Assembly (NCBI GenBank): GCA_964016875.1
Contig: OZ024721.1
Coordinates: 43,421,088-43,485,087, forward strand
DNA: 64,000 bases
Direction: 5' to 3'
From: Fallopia convolvulus
Lineage: Eukaryota > Streptophyta > Magnoliopsida > Caryophyllales > Polygonaceae
The stretch's first letter is position 1. Each line of letters begins with the position of its first letter. Under the pieces are notes generated by a model. It was not told the DNA's origin. It was given only the letters and a program-made list of their open reading frames with translations, and searched no databases. A program made the translations under genes and the position numbers. Shown in pieces: positions 11,404 through 23,792 of this stretch.

Positions 11404-14400
11404 TTAGTAGCTCCTGCCCCAGTATGTCCACTTCTTTGCAGGCTTCCCTGAAGCAAAGCAAAGAGTTCCTGCAAGATCAAAGATGTTTTAGTACTCAAAT
11501 TTTAGATGCACAAACCAAGGTGGAAACTATTCTATTAAGGGCTTGTTTTTTTGAAAGATCGAAGATGTTTCCTGCAAGATCAAAAAACGTTGAAACTATT
11601 TATTTATTTTTGGTCGAAAGAAACTATTTATTTTATATAATTACATTTGGCAACATACAGGTCGTTTCTTGTATACAAGGGAAGTACATTTTTTGCCATT
11701 AGTACTTTTTTACCCCATTTAACAAAACTGATTAAAATGATCCACATTCCAATGAGATTAAAGATCATTTCTGGAAAAAAAAATTACATTATAATTGAGC
11801 AGTCCAAACAGACCCTAAGAAAGAGAATAAAAAAAATGTTTTTGCTACATACCTTCTTCCAGCTCAGGCTGTTCAAACGGTGTACACAAGGTCTTTGCTG
11901 CACCCATCTCACCCTTGGTTCGTGATTTGACATCTTTCTCAACTTCCTGCAAAATTTATAATTGTGGTTTTATAATAAAATAACTTGACAATGAATCTCT
12001 GTTTCAAACATCAAAGGCCTGCTACATTGTTAAATGTGTAACTGAGGAAAGAAATTTTGGTTTTACCTCCTCATCACACCAAGGTCCTAAGATCAATTTC
12101 TTTTGTGCCAAAGCCTCAACAAATTCATCCCACGTCTTTACAACCTTGATGCATGCATCTCTCTTCTTCTTTGCAATACTAAAAAGATTCTGTTGAACCT
12201 TGGATAGGATGTCTTGTACTTGGTCCACCAAATCAGCCATAGGAATATCCACCTTGTCAGAATTATCTCGCCGAACAACACGGGCCTGAGATGTGCCAAA
12301 ATATTATTAAAGTTATAAAAACATATGAAAAAAGTTCATCATTACAACATAACAAAGATTTAGATTACCCAAAGGCCATAAATTATGCATGATTAAATCT
12401 ATCAGCCAAACAAGAGGAGCAGAGAGGCTACACTCAAGAACAAAGACCTCACCCAGCATTCAAATCAATGACCAAGCAAGCAGAAAGCAAACCTGACTCT
12501 TAGCCAAATCTTTTGGTCCAATCTCAATCCTCAAGGGAACACCTTTCATTTCCCAATTTGAATACTTCCAACCAGGTGAATAGTTAACTCTAAGATCTGC
12601 TTCAACTCGAATGCCAGCTTCACTCAGAGTTTTGACAGTATCATTACAAGCATCAAAAATCGCTTGGGTATCTGCGTCCTTATATGGGACAGGAACTACA
12701 ATAACTTGAATAGCTGCTACTTTTGGGGGCAACACTAAGCCTTTGTCATCACCGTGAACCATCACCATCACCCCAATCTGCACATGATAGATAATAATGA
12801 GTATGTATAAGAGGTTGCTTAATGCGCACATGTTTAAATCAAACTAATACGCGAACACAAGAAAAAAGCAGTGTAGCAAGGCTACCGTTGAAGTACTGTA
12901 TGCCCATGAATTCTGCCAGACCATGGCCTCCTCTCCTTTATCATTTTCAAAAGTAATGTCAAACATCTTAGCAAAGTTTTGACCCAAGCAATGTGATGTT
13001 GCACCTTGAACGCCACGACCCGTATTTGGGATAAAAGCCTGACAAAGAGAGACATTTCAAGTGTACTGTGAGTGCAAACAAGAATGGCACTTACAAATCA
13101 TATAATGTGAAACAAAGGGGAAAAACTTTTCCAGCTCACTCTTCTTCCCCTTGACCACAGGAACAGCCAAGTATTCCTCGTAAATTTTTCTATAAAGTTC
13201 CAATATTTCAAAAACCTGTTGCAGCAGCAAATATTATGTATTATTTATGTTGTATAATAGTAACAGCAAGCTACAACTGCAGAAATGAAAAACACACATA
13301 AACTAGCCAACATCATGACAGATTGACTGACAAAACTAGCCAATCATTTATGCAGGATGTATCACAATTAACAACTAAGACAACACAATTATTTTATAAG
13401 TAAGAAGAAAAATAATTTGAAGTATACAGAATTAAGTAAAGACAGAAGGTTAACTCCACTTCCGAAGTAATACCTCGGTATCAGCCTCTTCCTGTGTTTC
13501 AAACGCTGTATGTCCTTCTTGCCAGAGAAATTCTCTACTCCTATCAGCATAGAGCCAATTTAAATTAGAGGTGTCCAGATAATATGTAGGTTCATTTTGG
13601 ACAGGTACAACATACAAATTCTTTTAATTCGTACAAATTGTAGATGATATTTCACATATGATCTCTTCATTCAATTTCACGTGTCATTCATGTCTCAACT
13701 ACCATAAGATATAACACATGTTCAAAACAAACAAAAATTTGCAAGCACAGGGAAACTCAAAAATGTAAGCAATAAAATCCCTGAAAGGCAATCTACAATT
13801 GGGAGCAGGCTTCCATGCGTGCATCATAGAATGTAAAAATGTTATGCGAGTGATGATCAACAGGGAGGGCTCGTAAGTTTCTTTGTGTCTTCTTTGATGT
13901 TCAACTACTAGAAACACCCCTTAGTGCCACAAAATCTAACCTAATTCCTATATTTGGTAATCCGGAAATATGTTCACGTACCAAAATTAAAAACTGGAAA
14001 CTTCTGTTCAACCAGACCAAAATGATTACGAAATTCCTGCCATATCCATTTACAGTTTATGATGAGAAGTCATTGACAATGTTCCCTTTTTACAACAAAT
14101 ATGACTAATATACGCCTCAAATTAGTGTTCTACCATTAATTTGAACCAAACTATCACATAGCTCATATTCCTGTACTTAACTTCATTGCAAAGAAAAAAA
14201 AAACAAAGAATACTGCCACATAGAACCCAAAAGAAAACATTACAGGGAACATACCATGAATTACCTGATAAAAGGAGTAGGGTTGCTAAATTCCCATCTT
14301 ACAACATTGCACCACTGATTAAGTTTTAAAGGCAAATCATGGTAATCTCTTATCCACTTGGCATAATAAGGATACATGACAGTCTCACTCGTGGGACGGA

Positions 14401-15645
14401 TAGCTATAGGAGTTTCCAAGTCAGATTCTCCGGACTTTGTGACCCAAGCAACCTTAAAAGAGACATGTGGTCAAAGATATACCCTGCCAGAGCCTTAGGT
14501 GATCAATGCAATAAAGCACTACTAGTGTAGTATGACAACAGACAAAGCAGACAATGGTGAAATTTCCTTCATCCAGTTTTCACAGACTTGTAAATGGGAA
14601 CTTTTATAGAAGATTGAGTGCATCCTATACAATTTATGAATGTATAAAAAGGTTACCTCAGGGGCAAATCCCTCTATGTGGTCTTTCTCCTTTTGGAGTG
14701 CACCTGATGATACAAAGAGAGGGAAATAACAATTCTTGATTTTCATCTTCTTTATCTCCGCGTCAAAAAAATTCTGCAATTAAGTTTAAATGCAGAAGTA
14801 ACTTCAGAATATGAAAAATATAACACTCAAGTCAAAAGGACTATATTAAGAGGGGGGAAATAAGATTTACAGTGGGAGAGGGATGTCATGTCGCTAATTT
14901 GCTGCATATAGCTGATTTAAATGCATGATACTATTTACTTCTTTAACTAATAAGTTCTGTTCTATTATTCTATAAGAAATGCTAGAGATATCAGTTGACC
15001 AAATTCTTATAACTTGGATGCCAGGCAGTCCAATAAGATGCAAACGGCTTACAAGTACAACTTTTAGTGATGACTAGAACTCCTCATCTCATGGCTTAAA
15101 GCTAGGCTTTTAAGTACAAATATAAAAATATAGTGGAGTGGTTATTGCTAGGAAGTACAAATACAAACTCATGCCAATTTTGTTTGGAGAAATAAATTAA
15201 TGCTCCCATCAAAAGAGATTAATCATCAACAAAACCAATATAGCACTCACTTGCATGACCTCCCAGATGGAGATGGTCCACGGCCCAAGAATGTAACATC
15301 CTTTGATATCATGATACTCGATCATTTCTGCATTAACAACCACCTGGGCAGACGATAACCCAATTAATTCCAACACAAATAATTTTAAGAAAAAAAAACA
15401 ATGACTTCATATTTATGATACCTCAGAGTACCACTCTCCAAAAACATCATCCTTCTTGTAAGTCAAACCAAGACCAGTTTCCTTCTTCACCTCTTTCTTC
15501 TTCCCTCCTCCTCCTCCTGAACACATGTCAAATCAAAAGAAAAAAGATCAAATCACAAGAAAGCTTTAAGATTTTGCAGTTAAAACAAAATAAACTCACC
15601 AGCTATGGCCTTGTCATTGCCTTTTTTCTGCTTGGCACTCACCAT
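11404..15645 (-). CDS. Prolyl-tRNA synthetase, cytosolic type; probably impaired
   Basis: Class II ProRS of the eukaryotic/archaeal type, which would charge tRNA-Pro in the cytosol (closest remembered relative: Arabidopsis At3g62120). Exons, high to low: 15645-15600, 15516-15422, 15343-15251, 14773-14657, 14452-14265, 13540-13474, 13215-13126, 13038-12886, 12777-12493, 12285-12067, 11946-11853, 11468-11404. Together they give 503 codons in phase with GT..AG borders, except after 13126. The start ATG has no transit-peptide-like extension. Motif 2 (IAIRPTSET, RWEF, FIRSREFLWQEGHTAF), the anticodon-binding domain and the C-terminus (KPAKKWTYWGRSY) are present. Odd: after ELEK (residue 232) the conserved FAGG..YTT segment of about 11 residues is missing and no donor fits. 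Motif 1 LRPW is LGPW, and the motif 3 Arg in STRTIG is Ser. It is either a recent pseudogene or a non-canonical paralog. Confidence 0.9.
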
Positions 15646-15950
15646 ATCTAATCCAAATCTGCAGAACAAAGAGCAGCTTAACAAATTAGCAGATTTTAAG
15701 CATCATCGAGAAAGGCAAATTGGGCAAATTACAAGTTCAGGATCCTGACCAGAATGAATGGTGCTGTGAGAATTGGGGACAGCGAGCGCCCGCCGACGGG
15801 AGACAAGATATGAAATTGGGGGAGTAAACGAGTAATGACAAATAGGAGGAAGAATTATGGGGAGCGAGCGCCGACGGGAGAGAAAATAAGATATTGTGGA
15901 GAGAGTGGACGACGAATAGGAAGAATAAAATATATGGTTTAAATGTTTAA
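15646..15950 (-). promoter_or_regulatory. ProRS leader/promoter with a diverged duplication
   Basis: Upstream of the ProRS start a segment beginning AGCGAGCGCC with CGACGGGAGA occurs at 15781 and again at 15863, period about 82 bp, each followed by similar GGAGGAAGAAT or AGGAAGAATA text. This duplicates part of the leader or core promoter. A Helitron begins at 15951, so the native upstream region is short. Confidence 0.5.
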
Positions 15951-16922
15951 TTTATGTATATATATAAAAGACGCAAGGAATAAGGACATCACGTTGCGCC
16001 ATCTATGATTTTTCTATGTGTCGTTTCCACATTAAGTCACCTAGGATTTCGCCCCATAGGATTTTTTATTTTAAGAATTTATATATGTTGATATTATTTT
16101 AGGATAATATAGAAATAGGATAAATTAATCTAGGAAAGATTTTATCCAAAATAAAAATATTATCTATTATATATTAGAAATTAGGATAGATCTAAAAGAT
16201 TTTATCTAAAATTAAAATAAATTATAGAACATTAGATATTATATATTAAGATAGATATATTAATTTTTTTACAATTAAATTTCTATCTATTTATATGAAA
16301 AAAAATCGAATTTTATTTTAAATGTAAGAAAATTATTTTATTTTTATTTTTATCTATTTATGTAAATGATTTATCTTAAATAAAATTTTAATAAAAAATA
16401 AAACTTTCAAGATAATTACTTGCCTATATTGAATTTTGATTAAAAAAAATTACGTTATATTTACCTTAATTTTCGTTTTGAATTATTTATGTAAATATAA
16501 ATAATTTTCCTATCATTAAAAAAATTTATTCTTTATTTATACTTTTCCATCGTTTCTTATTAAGTATATTTTTAATTTTATTCAAATATTTTTAAAGAAT
16601 TGAATTTGATAAAAACAATTACAAGAATTTAGATTATTTTTACCTTTTTATATTATTTGTAAAATATTTTTAAAATTAAATGATTCTAATTCAAATAAAT
16701 TTTATTTATATTTTTGCATAAATAAATTATCATTAAGACATCAAACTTATAGTGGGCTCACCTTAATAATTTTGGCCCCGTTTGACATGACAGTATGACT
16801 TAAAATTTTCTATAATTTTTTTTTCTAATACTAAGTTTTTTAAATTAAATTAAAATCATATTTATTAAATAAAGTAAATATTAAATTCATATAGTCGTGC
16901 ATGGCACGACGGGTATAACTAG
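15951..16922 (+). mobile_element. Helitron-like element A, non-autonomous
   Basis: The 3' end shows the Helitron signature: a 7-bp hairpin GTCGTGC-ATG-GCACGAC, eight bases, then CTAG, with T as the next base. The 5' end TTTATGTATATATATAAAAG follows an A and resembles the TCTATGTATATATATAAAAG start of copy B, with one change in the canonical TC. This fits insertion between A and T without target duplication. No helicase or other coding sequence is present. Confidence 0.8.
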
Positions 16923-16968
16923 TTACCCTAAATAAAATACTTATACAAAACAAGGAAATCTACCCTAA

Positions 16969-17843
16969 TCTATGTATATATATAAAAGGCGCAATGAATA
17001 AGGTCACCACGTTGCGCCACCTAGATTTTCCTACGTTTCGTTCTCACGTTAAGCTACCTAGGATTTCGCCACATAGGATTTTTTATTTTGAAAATTTATA
17101 TATGTTGATATTATTTTAGGATAATATAGAAATAAGATAATTAATCTAGGAAAGATTCTATCTAAAATAAAGATGTTATCTATTATATATTAGGAATTAG
17201 GATAGATCTAAAAAATATTATCTAAAATTAAAATAAATTATAGAACATTAGATATTAATATATTATATATTAAGATAGATATATTGATTTAGTTTTTCCA
17301 ATTAAATTTCAATCTATTTATTTGAGAAAAATTAAATTCGAATTTTATTTAAAATTAAAAAAATATTTTATCTTTATTATTTTATCTATTTATGTAAAAG
17401 ATTTATCTTCAATAAAATTTTGATAAAAAAATAAAACTTTCAATCTAGATAATTACTTGCCTAAATTGACTTTTGATAAAAAAAAAAAAAAAAGTGTTAT
17501 CATTTCCTTAATTTTCTTTTTCAATTATTTATGTAAATATAAATAATTTTCTTATCATTAAAAATTCATAGTTTATTTATATTTTTTCATAGTTTCTTAT
17601 TAAATATATTTTTAATTTTTATTCAATTTTTTTTAAAGAATTGAATGTGATAAAAAAAAATTCACAAGAATTTTAGATTATTTTTACCTTTTTATATTTT
17701 TTTGTAAAAGATTTTTTAAATTGAATGATTCTAATTCAAATAATTATTATTTATATTTTTGCATAAATAAATTATTATTAAGGCATCAAAATTATAGTAG
17801 ATTCACTTTAATAATTTTGGCTCCGTTTCACATGACAATATGA
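16969..17843 (+). mobile_element. Helitron-like element B, 3' end missing
   Basis: Begins A|TCTATGTATATATATAAAAG and then runs nearly parallel to element A (for example CACGTTGCGCCA at both) to about 17843. The match stops before the hairpin/CTAG end, and sequence leading to element C takes over. It is a close relative of A placed in the same orientation, 46 bp downstream. Confidence 0.7.
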
Positions 17844-19212
17844 CACCAATTGTATTATAAAGCAGAACCCAAGTCTGTTGTAAAATTTGCGCCACGTGGT
17901 ATTTTTGAATAAATTAATGTGAAATTGTAGTCTTGCTATATATACTAAATAGATAACAAGTTTATATAATTTTTTATATATATAATTTTCTATCTATGGA
18001 TTATGTATTAGTTTGCTACAATAGATAACATATTTATATAATTTTTATATACATAAATTCCTATGAGATGATATTTTCAATATTAATTTAATATTTTTAT
18101 CTCTTAACAAGATTTAGGTTCTTATTATATTTTTTTTATCTTTTAACAAGGCTTGAGCTCCAAGTATAAAATTTATATCTATATAATGATATAATTTTAA
18201 ATAAAAATTTTTGTTATGTTGATATATTTTTATTTTGAGAAAAAGATATAATTTTATGTTGATGACTAAGATTATATGTAATTGTCAAAAAAAATAAAAG
18301 TTTTAATTTTAATTTAATAAAATTAGATTTTCTTTATCTTTTTATGCATTTATATTAAAGATTTTTTCTTAAAACAAAGTTTGATAAAAAAAATTACAAA
18401 TCTTGATGAATACTTACTTAAATTGAATTTTGATAAAAATTTACATTACATTTTTCTTAATTTCCTTTTTATTTTATTTACGTAAATATAGAATTATTTT
18501 TATCTAGCCCCACCTTACATTTAAATTTTCTTATCTCTATGTTTTTTTTGTAATTTAATATGAATGATAGGTTGATTAATACATTGAATTTTGTAAATTT
18601 TCATATACATTAATTTACTTTATATTTTATTTCTTCCTTATGTAAATTTAGTATGGAAATCAACTTTATAGATGGATTGAATTTTGCAAAATAATACATA
18701 GATAATTTTCTCTATATTTTATCTCTTAAATCAAGGACAATGTTCTCCTCTATACTAATTTTTATATTGTATTCATATTTACAAACATTCGTATTATTAT
18801 AGAGTAAAAGATAAGAACTCTAATATATAATTTTAATAAATTAACTTTAAAAAATATTTTAATAAATTATATTATGCTTTGTAGATAACCTTTCCTAATT
18901 ATTATTATCTTTATAAAAACCAAGTATTTTATACATATTAGTGTCTAAAAAAATATTTTAAAATATTCAATAAAAAGTAAAATCAATATTTCAATAACTT
19001 TAATCTAAATTTGGACAAGATCTCAACAAATAATGGAAAATATTTAAAAAATATATTCAATTAAAATATGGAGTACAATCTAAAAAAATAATTTGTCTAT
19101 TGCATAATTTATTATGATATTATATAAATATATTTAGTATTATAAATCAATATCGTAGAATTGTATTTTTTTTAGTAAAATTATCCCGTGAATATCATGG
19201 GACTTCAACTAG
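17844..19212 (+). mobile_element. Helitron-like element C
   Basis: The 3' end is a hairpin, TCCCGTGA-ATA-TCATGGGA (with one G-T pair), followed by CTTCAACTAG and then T, again the Helitron pattern. The 5' end is not sharp; GTATTATAAAGCAGAACCC near 17853 is the best candidate. The element appears to have landed in or next to copy B. It is AT-rich with no coding sequence. Confidence 0.6.
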
Positions 19213-19942
19213 TTATATCATTAAGAGATATCGGTAATGGGTAAGGAGAATCTAAAATACTTGTGCACCAAAAGTTAAAACTTAATTTTTTTGAGCACAA
19301 GTTAAAACTTAATTGAATAGGAAGAATAATTATCGCTTGGTTACTCAAAATAAAATATTCCTATAAAATAATGAAATTTAATGAAAGAAATTTTATGCCC
19401 ACATAGTAGAATTATCTAATTTTTGGAATCAAATAAAAAATTTAAATTTTATGTATTATAAAAAATACAATGATGACTTATTTATATATACTATTTAGAA
19501 ATTGAAATTTATATATTGAGGTAATGATGGTTGTAATAAGATTTTATCTATCATAAAATTTTATATATTTGCTTTTGAAATATTAAAAATGTATAGGTAT
19601 TTTATTAAAGAGTCGCGCTCAGGTGGTCTATTGTGATAGGATGAAAGTTGTGAGCATTTATGGGTCATTGGATAGAAGAAACTAACTGTGGTGATTAATC
19701 GAGACGATTTTGGAAGGAAAAAAGCGGCAGGTTCATTTAGAATGGCACGCACGGTAATTTCAGTGAATTGTACTCTCTATTGACGACACTACCCTTGCAC
19801 CCACATTTCGCCCACTCCCATTTCACGAACTACTCCTATTTCTCACATTTCACTCGAAAATTGTCACGAACGATCAAATACGAAAGAAGTTACGCACAAA
19901 TCTCCCCCGAATTCGCCATTAACGAAGTTCAAAATCAAAACG
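19213..19942. other. AT-rich intergenic and leader of the next gene remnant
   Basis: No conserved coding sequence. The last 180 bp are less AT-rich and precede an ATG at 19943, so they may be the leader of the decayed gene described next. Confidence 0.35.
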
Positions 19943-20060
19943 ATGGAGAAAGGAACAGAAGAAGGTATGAATCCCTCCAATTTCTCTAGTGATAATTGTT
20001 ATTTCGAGTTCTAAATTCTAAAATCTAGGGTTCTAAATTCTTATTGCACATTGCACACAG

Positions 20061-20790
20061 AAACAAAAGATATGCAAGTTGAAGAAGACGGTGAGGAAAT
20101 AGATGAAAATACGAGCAAAAACAAGGAAGAACAGGTCGCTCCAACAAAGAGCGTGGAGGACGAAGAGCAAAATCAATCTCCGCCACCAAAAGGTTCGTCG
20201 AGTTGTTATTTCGAGTTCATACAAACTAGTGTCAAAGTTCACAAAATTGGTTTCTTATTGTCAGTTATGAAGTTGTAATTTCAAGTTTAAAAGTTCCTAT
20301 TGCATAACTTAAACGTTCATCATAAGAGTACTTAGGGTTCACTGTTTTAAGTCTCAGATTTGCAAGTTGAAGGTATGTAAGTTGGAGTAGATGAGGAACA
20401 AATAGAAGACCATGTTGCTCCAACAAAGAGAATTGAGGATGAAGAGCAAAATCAAACTCTCACCCAAAAAGGTTCTTTAAGTTGTTTTTTCGAGTTTATA
20501 TTAACTAGTGTCAAAGTTCACATAACTGGTTTCTTATTTTGAGATGTGAATTTGAAGGTATTCAAGCTAAAGTAGATAAGGAACAAAGAGAGGAAGGTAT
20601 GGAAGTTCGAGTAGATGAGGAACAAAGACAACAAAGAGAAGACAATGACACTCCATCAAAGATCATTGATGGACAAGAGCAAAATCAATCTCCCTCTAAA
20701 AAAGGTTCTTTAAGTTGTAATTTCGAGTTCATTTAAACTAATAACAAAGTTCATATAAATGGTTTCTTACTCTATGGAATACCATTTTAT
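20061..20790 (+). repeat. Three diverged copies of an exon+intron module
   Basis: Modules starting near 20068, 20360 and 20560 each read a Glu/Lys/Gln-rich exon ending in GAGCAAAATCAA..CC..AAAAAGG. Each then has an intron start with AGTTGT..TTTCGAGTT and CAAAGTTCA..GGTTTCTTA. A shorter fourth echo lies at about 21270-21345. Unit spacing is about 200-290 bp. Later copies contain stops, so they were duplicated before or during decay of the host frame. Confidence 0.7.
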
Positions 20791-21560
20791 AAATCCGGTT
20801 GTAGAAGATGACACACAAGAAGAAATTGCCAAGTTAGAGAACAATCTCAAATGGAACAAGGTTCATAATGTTATTATTTTTAAGTTCACATTAGTTATTA
20901 TTAAGGTTCAAACACTGAACCAAATAAAATTAGTTTAGGGTCTGCTTCATAAGTTTTTCTTCAATGATACAAGGAGATCAAAACAAGGTAGAGAAAACAA
21001 AGAAAAGAAAGGAGATTGGGAAACCAATTCAGAAGAAAGGAAATTTTCAAAGGAAATACAACTTTCATATGGAACAATGACAGTTGAAGGTGATACAAAA
21101 CTATGGCTTTGATTTTTTTTCTTTCTAAGTTCATATTTTATACCTAATTTGTTCATTGATGTTATCATATTTGTTCTAAAACTAAAACAATGTTTTTTGA
21201 TTCAGAAGAAATATAAGGGACTGCTATTGAAAGAGCTAAGAAAGAAAGGAGGAGCAAACAAACTCAAGACATTATCCAAAAACAAAATCAAACTCCCTCC
21301 TTAAAAAAAGGTTCATAAAATTCAATTTCTAAGTTCAAAATATGTCATTTAAAGTTTCATTTCTTACTATGGTTAATAGTTTCCCTTGTAGTGGTTCATG
21401 ATTGGAATTGATAGGGTTTAGTATAAGTAATATCACATTTCAGATATATTATAGTTCATGGTTTTTTTATGTTAGGTTCATATTAAAATACCAACAACAT
21501 AAAGTTCATAGTCTTATGAATGTGCCAGTCGTGACTCCAAAAAATTCAAAAAAAAGGAAA

Positions 21561-21876
21561 GAAGTTGTACCAATACGTCAAAGCCCACGCTTCAAACAGC
21601 CTGCGAAGAGAATGAGAACACTTTCAACTGCTCTTACCGGCACCTTAGAGATAGAAGAAAGTGAAAGCGATGAAGAAGGACAAACTGAAAAGGCAACGAG
21701 TGGGAAAAAACAGATCAAGAAGTTGTACAAAAACGTCAAAGTCCACGCCTCAAACAACTTGCAAGGAGAATGAGACCACTTTCAACCGCTCTTACTGGTA
21801 CATTAGAGATAACAGAAAGTGAAAGTGATGAAGAAGGACAAACTGAAAAGGCAACGAGCGGGGAAAAACAGATTAA
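21561..21876 (+). repeat. Tandem duplication, period 158 bp
   Basis: GAAGTTGTAC at 21561 recurs at 21719. The two copies are about 90% alike and encode the same peptide pattern (RQSPR.KQ.A.RMR.LSTALTGT, then ESESDEEGQTEKATSG). Because 158 is not a multiple of three the second copy is out of frame with the first, which truncates the protein. Confidence 0.85.
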
Positions 21877-22449
21877 GAATCAGAAGATGTAGACATTGAA
21901 GATACAATTAGTGAATACCAAGACTTGGATGGTGGAGACAATGATGACAGTGCAGATGACTTTGAGACCCCAATTAAGATTGTAAAGACAGTGGTGAAAG
22001 CTATATCAAAAAAGAAGGTTGGTGAGAAAACACCAAAAGAAAAAGGAAAGCATGTTAGAATTGTCAAGGGAAAAGAAATTCAACAGGTGGAAAAAACTGA
22101 TGTCAAACCAAAAAAGAAGGTTTCATGAAAAAAGAGGAGGAAAGGGAGATCAACAAGTGAGAAAGGGTAGATTGAGTATCAAATACCCTTATTTGTTCAC
22201 AAGAAACACTGGAAAGTCTTTTGTGGATACCGTGGGGAAGCTGACTGAAAGGAAGAAGGAAATAGTCAGGAAAATGAGGTTTGGGCAATTGTTAAGGTTT
22301 AACATAGTTGATTTGCCCCACTAGTCCACTACCTTGGCTATTGGGTGTTGGACAATTTTGATGAAGTCCAGTGTAGGCTGAAGTTGAAAAATGGGAAGGG
22401 TTTCTACATCATAGCAGAATAAGTGCATAATGTTTTAGGGATCCCAAAA

Positions 22450-22728
22450 GACCCCATTCGGTCGGTAAGAAATCTACCGCATTCGATCTGGATTTGTGTT
22501 TGGGCGGTAAATTATATACATCGATTAAAATATTTCTTGTATGGAAATGTTCCCAAAAATTATGTCGGTTAATAAAATCAACTCGAGTGATTTTATTTTT
22601 TCACCTTTAAATTTCTAGGCATAAGTTCCAAAAATACTATCATATTGGGCAATGAATTTATTAAGCGGGTCTTAGAAAGATACCCGAAAAATTCTCAAAA
22701 ATATCCTGAAAAATCATGGATATTACAT
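22450..22728 (-). mobile_element. LTR fragment with a TGTAATATCC terminus
   Basis: On the minus strand the sequence from 22728 begins TGTAATATCCATGATTTT, the same terminus type as at 3892. It runs for roughly 280 bp into the decayed gene, where it ends abruptly near GGTCGGTAAG. Probably a truncated chromovirus-type LTR; the left border is approximate. Confidence 0.45.
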
Positions 22729-23792
22729 TAGTAGCTTGGATGATTATGTGTAGTGACTTGCCATGTAGGAAACCTAGTTTTGTTGAATCTGTCTCATAAT
22801 ATCTTGTAATAGTTTCACCTCATCTTGATTAGTTTTCTTCTACTTATGTTCAATCCTTCTGTAATATGATGTGGTTGAATCTATTACTTATAATCAAGTT
22901 GTTAGTGTAGGACCTTTAGTATTTATCTAACCGGAACAAAAATTGTTTTGTTATGAAGCAGATTAAAACGTACCAGAAAAGACTAAGCGAATAACACAAT
23001 CATGTAGAGTAAGATTCTTGGTTAACCTTCTAGTTAGACAAGTAAAACCACTGCACTAACGGTTCTAAAAAAAAACGGTCTAAGTGGTCGCCTAGGCGAC
23101 GACTAGACGCTGGACGGGAGTCCACTGTTCCAATTTAGCCTTAGGAGGATGTCTGGGTGGGTGGCCGCCTAAGCGGGTTGAGCGGCCTCCTCGAAGCCTT
23201 AGGCTGGCGGGCTCTAGGCTTGAATTTATACAGAGACATTGTGATATGATTGTTCTTTTTTTATATATTCTCACCAATTACAAATAATAACCCTATATAA
23301 CAAAAAATCGTACTAATCCGCCTAGATCCCGCCTAGCCCCCTATGCGCTCTAACCAAATAAGCCTCTTGTGAAATTTTGATCAGGGTATTATACATTACA
23401 TCTGAGCCTACCAAAAGGATTTTGTGCTGCAACAGTGCAGTGGTATTAGCCTTTCATAAACTATTGATAATAAGACGGATGATCAGAAAAACTCCAAAAG
23501 CCTGACGATTATAAATCCAATAAGAATCACACCATTTAGGGAATTCGGATACTTACTTACATGGGTGTAGTTAGCTCTATCTCAAGACAAACAAAATTGA
23601 TAATCAGTGTATTGGGCAAAGATAGCCGCCTCTAGTTTTCCCCTCTGCAACAGAAGCAGGTGTGGATGGATGGATGGAAGGATATAATCAGGTTCAGGTT
23701 TTTGCAAAACTTTTGCTTTATACACCTCTAGGAAAATAGAGAGGCACAAAACTGAATTCCCTCAAAACAAAATAAAACATTGCCATTGTTTT
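22729..23792. other. Intergenic with a GC-rich CCTAGGCG-type repeat
   Basis: Between about 23065 and 23345 the sequence is a patchwork of CGCCTAGGCG, CCGCCTAAGCGGG and CCGCCTAGATCCCGCCTAG-type phrases, recalling widespread plant hAT-derived repeats. Terminal repeats and target duplications were not resolved. The rest is AT-rich; its last few hundred bases are the 3' flank of the BRP1-like gene. Confidence 0.4.

Larger units (their letters stand above)
19943..22440 (+). pseudogene. Decayed Ulp1/MULE-associated plant protein gene
   Basis: A first exon (ATG at 19943, MEKGTEE, donor at 19965) joins in phase to an exon at 20061-20192 rich in Glu, Lys and Gln. Further downstream, acidic/lysine-rich segments lead to a conserved-looking domain at about 22140-22440 (SIKYPYLFTRNTGKSF, KMRFGQLLRFNIVDLP, YWVLDNFDEVQCRLKL, VHNVLGIPKGPIR). 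This resembles the domain that precedes Ulp1-type proteases in plant Kaonashi-like MULEs and related host proteins, from memory only. Stops occur after DLPH and before VHNVLG. The middle has duplicated exon modules and a frame-breaking tandem repeat. No Ulp1 catalytic domain remains. Not functional as it stands. Confidence 0.55.
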
